Shown here: piece after piece, positions 61,150-64,000 of the stretch | Layout of the letters: the number at the start of each line of letters is the position of its first letter | Position numbering within the stretch: position 1 is the first letter of the stretch | From: an uncultured Rhodopila sp. | Lineage (GTDB): Bacteria > Pseudomonadota > Alphaproteobacteria > Acetobacterales > Acetobacteraceae | Assembly: GCA_903851415.1 (NCBI GenBank) | Contig: CAINOE010000174.1 | Span: 1-64,000 of the forward strand | Reading direction: 5' to 3' | Length of the DNA: 64,000 nt | Position numbers and translations under genes: made by a program | The notes under the pieces: model-generated | Databases searched by the model: none | What the model was told of the DNA's origin: nothing | The model's input: the letters and a program-made list of their open reading frames with translations, nothing else

Positions 61150-61758
61150 ATGAGTATGGACCACCGCATGCGAACGATTTCCTCCAGACCGCGCTTCCTC
61201 CGCTCCGCCCGGGGCATTGTCGTTGTCGCCGGCGCCCTGGTGCTGCTGACCGGGTGCAGCAGCGACAAGCTGGCCCGCACCTTCGGCCTGACCCGCGACG
61301 CGCCGGACGAATACACCGTCACCACGCGCGCGCCGCTGTCGATGCCGCCGGACTACAACCTGCGTCCGCCCCGCCCGGGCGCGCCGCGTCCGCAGGAGCA
61401 GAGCGAGCAGCAGCAGGCGCAGGCGGACCTGGTGCCCGAGACGTCGTTGAACGCGCCCACCAGCGCCGACAGCCCGGGCCAGGCGGCCTTGCTGGAGCAG
61501 GCCGGTCCGGCCGCTCCCGCCGATATCCGCCGCACGGTGGACCAGGAAGCCCGCACCGGCGCCGCCAATGACAGCTTCGTCGACAAGCTGCTGTACTGGC
61601 GCAAGCCCGACACCCGGGGCGCCGAGGTCGATGCGACGAAGGAATCGCAGCGCCTGCGGCAGAACGCGGCCTTGGGCGAGGCGCCGAATGTCGGTGAGAC
61701 GCCGGTTATCCAGCAGAAGAAGGAAGGCTGGTTCACGCACCTGTTCTCCTGGCTGTAG
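61150..61758 (+). CDS. DUF3035-type lipoprotein
   Basis: The 202-residue protein has a lipoprotein signal with lipobox LLTGC (Cys about residue 36), followed by SSDKLARTFGLTRDAPDEYTVTTRAPLSMPPDYNLRPPRPG, the core pattern of DUF3035 proteins in alphaproteobacteria. The C-terminus is Gln/Ala-rich with GWFTHLFSWL at the end. An outer-membrane lipoprotein is likely. Its role is not established. Confidence 0.85.
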   Translation: MSMDHRMRTISSRPRFLRSARGIVVVAGALVLLTGCSSDKLARTFGLTRDAPDEYTVTTRAPLSMPPDYNLRPPRPGAPRPQEQSEQQQAQADLVPETSLNAPTSADSPGQAALLEQAGPAAPADIRRTVDQEARTGAANDSFVDKLLYWRKPDTRGAEVDATKESQRLRQNAALGEAPNVGETPVIQQKKEGWFTHLFSWL

Positions 61759-61770
61759 GCGGCCCGCCGG

Positions 61771-62922
61771 GTGACGGCTGAACCCAACTTCGTCCAGGCC
61801 TGCGAGGGTCCCGTGTTTGTCGGCCCCGGGGACGGGACGCTGGCCTGCGCGTGCGGGCGGGTGCTGATCGCGGGGTACGATCCCGCCCGCTTCCTGGGCG
61901 TCGCCATCCGCTGCGGGGGTTGCGCGGAGGTCACGGCGACTCCGGCTTTGCCCGCGGGCCGCGCGCCGCCGGCGGCCGTGGTGGTTGCCGAGACGGTCGC
62001 GGAGCCGCGAACCGCCACGGCGACCTTGCCGGCGGACGTCCATGTCGCCGGACGGATCGAATATGACCGCATCGCGGCGCTGTATCTGCCGCACACGCCG
62101 CCGGACAATGTCTACCGGATCTCGGCGGACGTGCTGGACCGGGTCGCGGCATGGCATGAGGCTGCCATCGGCGCGCCGCTGCCGGATGGCGTTGTGACCG
62201 GCGACGATCCGTTCGCGGGGTCGATGCAGCATGCCCTGGCATGGGCAGTCGCGCATCTGCGCGGCCGGTTGCGGGCGGATTCGTGGGCAAGCCGGGAGTC
62301 GGAGGCCAGTTCGGCGGCGGCGACCAATGTCGCGGCGTTCCTGCATTTTGTCCGCACCTGGTCGCACCATCCTCTGTTTCCCGCCATGGCGACGACCGCG
62401 GCGGAGCGGGGTTTCTCGCTGCACGGGCTGGCGCCTTTCGCTGCGGCGCATTGCCTGGCCCAACAGGGCAACCGCATCGGCTTCCCGACCCCGAAGGAGG
62501 TGCCCGGGCGCATCGGGTTCCTTTATGTCGCGGCCGGGCCGTCCGGCATGGTCGCCGTGCATCCGGAGGTGTTCGACCGGTTCGAATATCCGCATGGCCG
62601 CGCCTGGACTCCGGCTGAACTCCAGGCCGCGGTGTCGGAGGTTGTTCAGCGGGCGCAGGGGCGGATCAACCTGAAGCATCCGGGCATCCTGCTGCTGTCG
62701 CCGGGGGTCGCCTTAGGCGGCTACGACGAGGCGTTGATCGAGGCGGTCAAGACTGCCGTGCAGTCCGCCGGCCGCAGGAACCGCGGACTGATGGCGGTGG
62801 CGCCGATTGTGCTGCGGATGCAGGACACGCCGGACCCGCAGGCGGTGCGGTTCGGGTATGGCCTGTTTCCGATACTGAACCGGCACTATCGCGGGGAGAC
62901 CCTGGCCGGGGCGGCGGGCTAG
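61771..62922 (+). CDS. Hypothetical protein with N-terminal cysteine pairs
   Basis: The 383-residue protein starts with GTG 12 bases after the lipoprotein gene. The N-terminus has CACG (about residue 28) and CGGC (about 49), which could bind a metal. The rest has no motif that I recognise. HCLAQQGNRIGFPTPKEVPGRIGFLYVAAGPSGMVAVHPEVFDRFEYPHGRAW and the C-terminal FGYGLFPILNRHYRGE look structured. No signal peptide is visible. Its stop codon TAG is also the first base triplet of a dispersed repeat. Confidence 0.7.
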   Translation: MTAEPNFVQACEGPVFVGPGDGTLACACGRVLIAGYDPARFLGVAIRCGGCAEVTATPALPAGRAPPAAVVVAETVAEPRTATATLPADVHVAGRIEYDRIAALYLPHTPPDNVYRISADVLDRVAAWHEAAIGAPLPDGVVTGDDPFAGSMQHALAWAVAHLRGRLRADSWASRESEASSAAATNVAAFLHFVRTWSHHPLFPAMATTAAERGFSLHGLAPFAAAHCLAQQGNRIGFPTPKEVPGRIGFLYVAAGPSGMVAVHPEVFDRFEYPHGRAWTPAELQAAVSEVVQRAQGRINLKHPGILLLSPGVALGGYDEALIEAVKTAVQSAGRRNRGLMAVAPIVLRMQDTPDPQAVRFGYGLFPILNRHYRGETLAGAAG

Positions 62923-63040
62923 AGCATCTTAAGGCTGAGTGGAATCGTGGCGATGACCCTATTCGTCATGGCCTGGACAAGCCGGGCCATGACGGTGTGG
63001 CAGCGTCCGCCGCCTTTCCGGTCAGCCTGGACACGCTCCA
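62920..63040. repeat. Composite TAGAGCAT...GCTCCA dispersed repeat, short copy
   Basis: It begins TAGAGCATCTTAAGGCTGAGTGGAATCGTGGCGATGACCCT and ends CCTGGACACGCTCCA, with one central REP-like palindrome (CGTCATGGCC-TGGACAAG-CCGGGCCATGACGG). It matches the 169-bp copy at 14405-14573 end to end but lacks the duplicated centre. It starts at the stop codon of the upstream gene. Confidence 0.85.
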
Positions 63041-63200
63041 AGGGTGCCGATGGCGCCCGCCGCCGTTGCGGTGCCGATGCCGGCGCAGCCGCTCCGGCGG
63101 CCGCATGCCTGGCCGCCGATCTGCTCAGGCTCATTCTTCGTGCGGGATGACGTGGCAACCGGCTATGATGCGCCTCAGGGTACATGATGAGGACACAACC

Positions 63201-63764
63201 ATGCGCCTTCCCCTGATTCCGCCCTCGAACCTGACGCCGGAGCAGCAGGTTCTGTACGACGACATGCGCACGGGCATCGAAACCAGCTTCAAGGGCTTCT
63301 CCACCATCCGGGAGGACGGCGCCCTGATGGGGCCGTGGAACCCCTGGCTGCATGAGCCGGCTTTCGGCAAGCCGGTGTGGGACCTGGTCAAGGCGCTATC
63401 GGCCAGGCCGTCCCTGCCGCCGGCGGTGCGGGAGGTCGCCATCCTGGTGACCGGCGCGCATTTCCGGTCCGCCTACGAACTGTACGCGCATGTCATCGTC
63501 GCCGAGAACCGCGGGCTGAGCGACGAAAAACTGGCCACGATCGTCGCCGGGCAGCGCCCGGTCGATCTGACCCGGGAAGAAGCGGTTGCGTACGACGTCG
63601 CCTCCGCGCTTGTCAGAGGCGGCGTGTTGCCGGATCTGACGTATCGGTCCGCGGTCGCCACGTTCGGAGCGCATGAGGCGGCGGAGCTGATTCAGCTCGT
63701 CGGTTTGTACTGCATGGTTTCCGTCACGCTGAACGGGTTCGACGTGCCGGTGCCGGAAGCGTGA
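63201..63764 (+). CDS. Carboxymuconolactone decarboxylase-like (AhpD fold) protein
   Basis: The 187-residue protein is helical, with the CMD-type core PAVREVAILVTGAHFRSAYELYAHVIVAENRGLSDEKLATI and a later TREEAVAYDVASALV. The CxxC pair of AhpD peroxidases is absent (the equivalent place reads YELYAH), so a thiol-based role is unlikely. GAGGA lies about nine bases before the ATG. Substrate unknown. Confidence 0.83.
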   Translation: MRLPLIPPSNLTPEQQVLYDDMRTGIETSFKGFSTIREDGALMGPWNPWLHEPAFGKPVWDLVKALSARPSLPPAVREVAILVTGAHFRSAYELYAHVIVAENRGLSDEKLATIVAGQRPVDLTREEAVAYDVASALVRGGVLPDLTYRSAVATFGAHEAAELIQLVGLYCMVSVTLNGFDVPVPEA

Positions 63765-63799
63765 CGCGATGGCGGCGGGTTGCCGCCTTGATGCCGGAA

Positions 63800-64000
63800 T
63801 CAGTATTTCCGCATCAACGCAACGATCCGCCCCTGCACCTTCACCCGGTCCGGCGGGAAAATCCGCGTCTCATACCGCTCGTTGCACGGCTCCAGCGCAA
63901 TCGAATTGCCCTTCCGGCGCAGACGCTTCAATGTCACCTCGTTGTCGTCCACCAGCGCAACGACGATCTGCCCGTTCTCCGCCGTGTCGCCCTTCAGGAT
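63800..64000 (-). CDS. lexA: SOS repressor LexA (3' end; start outside window)
   Basis: The last 66 residues match the LexA/S24 peptidase C-terminus: GDTAENGQIVVALVDDNEVTLKRLRRKGN, which contains the catalytic Lys in VTLKRL, and VQGRIVALMRKY at the end. LexA cleaves itself when RecA is activated and releases SOS genes. The DNA-binding half lies beyond base 64000. A matching LexA-type box is at 44014-44028. Confidence 0.9.
   Translation of the reverse strand: MLKGDTAENGQIVVALVDDNEVTLKRLRRKGNSIALEPCNERYETRIFPPDRVKVQGRIVALMRKY

Overview
The window is high-GC bacterial DNA and most likely chromosomal. It fits an alphaproteobacterium, probably of the order Rhodospirillales and perhaps of Acetobacteraceae type. 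Sequence-level reasons are a GapR (DUF2312) gene, a SecB gene near a Tim44/TimA-like gene, a lexA 3' end, a GAAC-N7-GAAC SOS box of the alphaproteobacterial type, minCDE, and many GTG/TTG starts. The family placement is inference. Genes are densely packed on both strands, and dispersed palindromic repeats sit between many of them. I saw no rRNA, tRNA, CRISPR array, insertion sequence or prophage.

Layout, left to right. 1-2073: 3' part of a secreted repeat protein. 2263-4106: minC-minD-minE, which place the division septum. A 200-bp imperfect hairpin separates them from a minus-strand operon of an RhlE-type RNA helicase, a YaiI protein and an Asp/Glu racemase-like protein. 7169-10202: a glycosyltransferase, then otnK-otnC for four-carbon sugar acid use. 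10632-14407: a histone H1-like DNA-binding protein, prpC (2-methylcitrate synthase) preceded by what looks like a deleted prpD, and a carbamoylase-type nitrilase. 14664-18770: a sulfonate/nitrate-type ABC importer operon ending in an exported beta-propeller protein. 19502-22254: a small conserved protein, enoyl-CoA hydratase, a PPOX flavoprotein and a thioesterase-like hydrolase.

22390-36938 is an exopolysaccharide locus. A minus-strand set (initiating sugar transferase, GT9, Wzc-type tyrosine kinase, GT4, Wzy-like polymerase) diverges from a plus-strand set (GT39-like membrane transferase, Wzx-like flippase, GT2). A secreted glycoside hydrolase closes it; this enzyme shares a small module with the protein at the left end of the window. 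37621-39809 is a foreign-looking cassette: a large trypsin-like serine protease plus a small partner. I judge it the best candidate for an undescribed system.

39893-48404: AcuI-type reductase, zinc peptidase, PRISE-type reductase, an SOS-box-controlled gene of unknown function, a NodT-type outer-membrane efflux lipoprotein and an OprB porin. 48563-53275: a complete branched-chain amino acid-type ABC importer. 53473-64000: small envelope and stress proteins (DUF4142, DUF1328), gapR, secB, a histidine phosphatase, a TimA-like protein, an LutA-like Fe-S protein, a membrane J-domain protein, an MFS exporter, a DUF3035 lipoprotein, an unrecognised protein, a carboxymuconolactone decarboxylase-like protein and the 3' end of lexA. 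LexA and a LexA-type box therefore lie about 20 kb apart in the same window.
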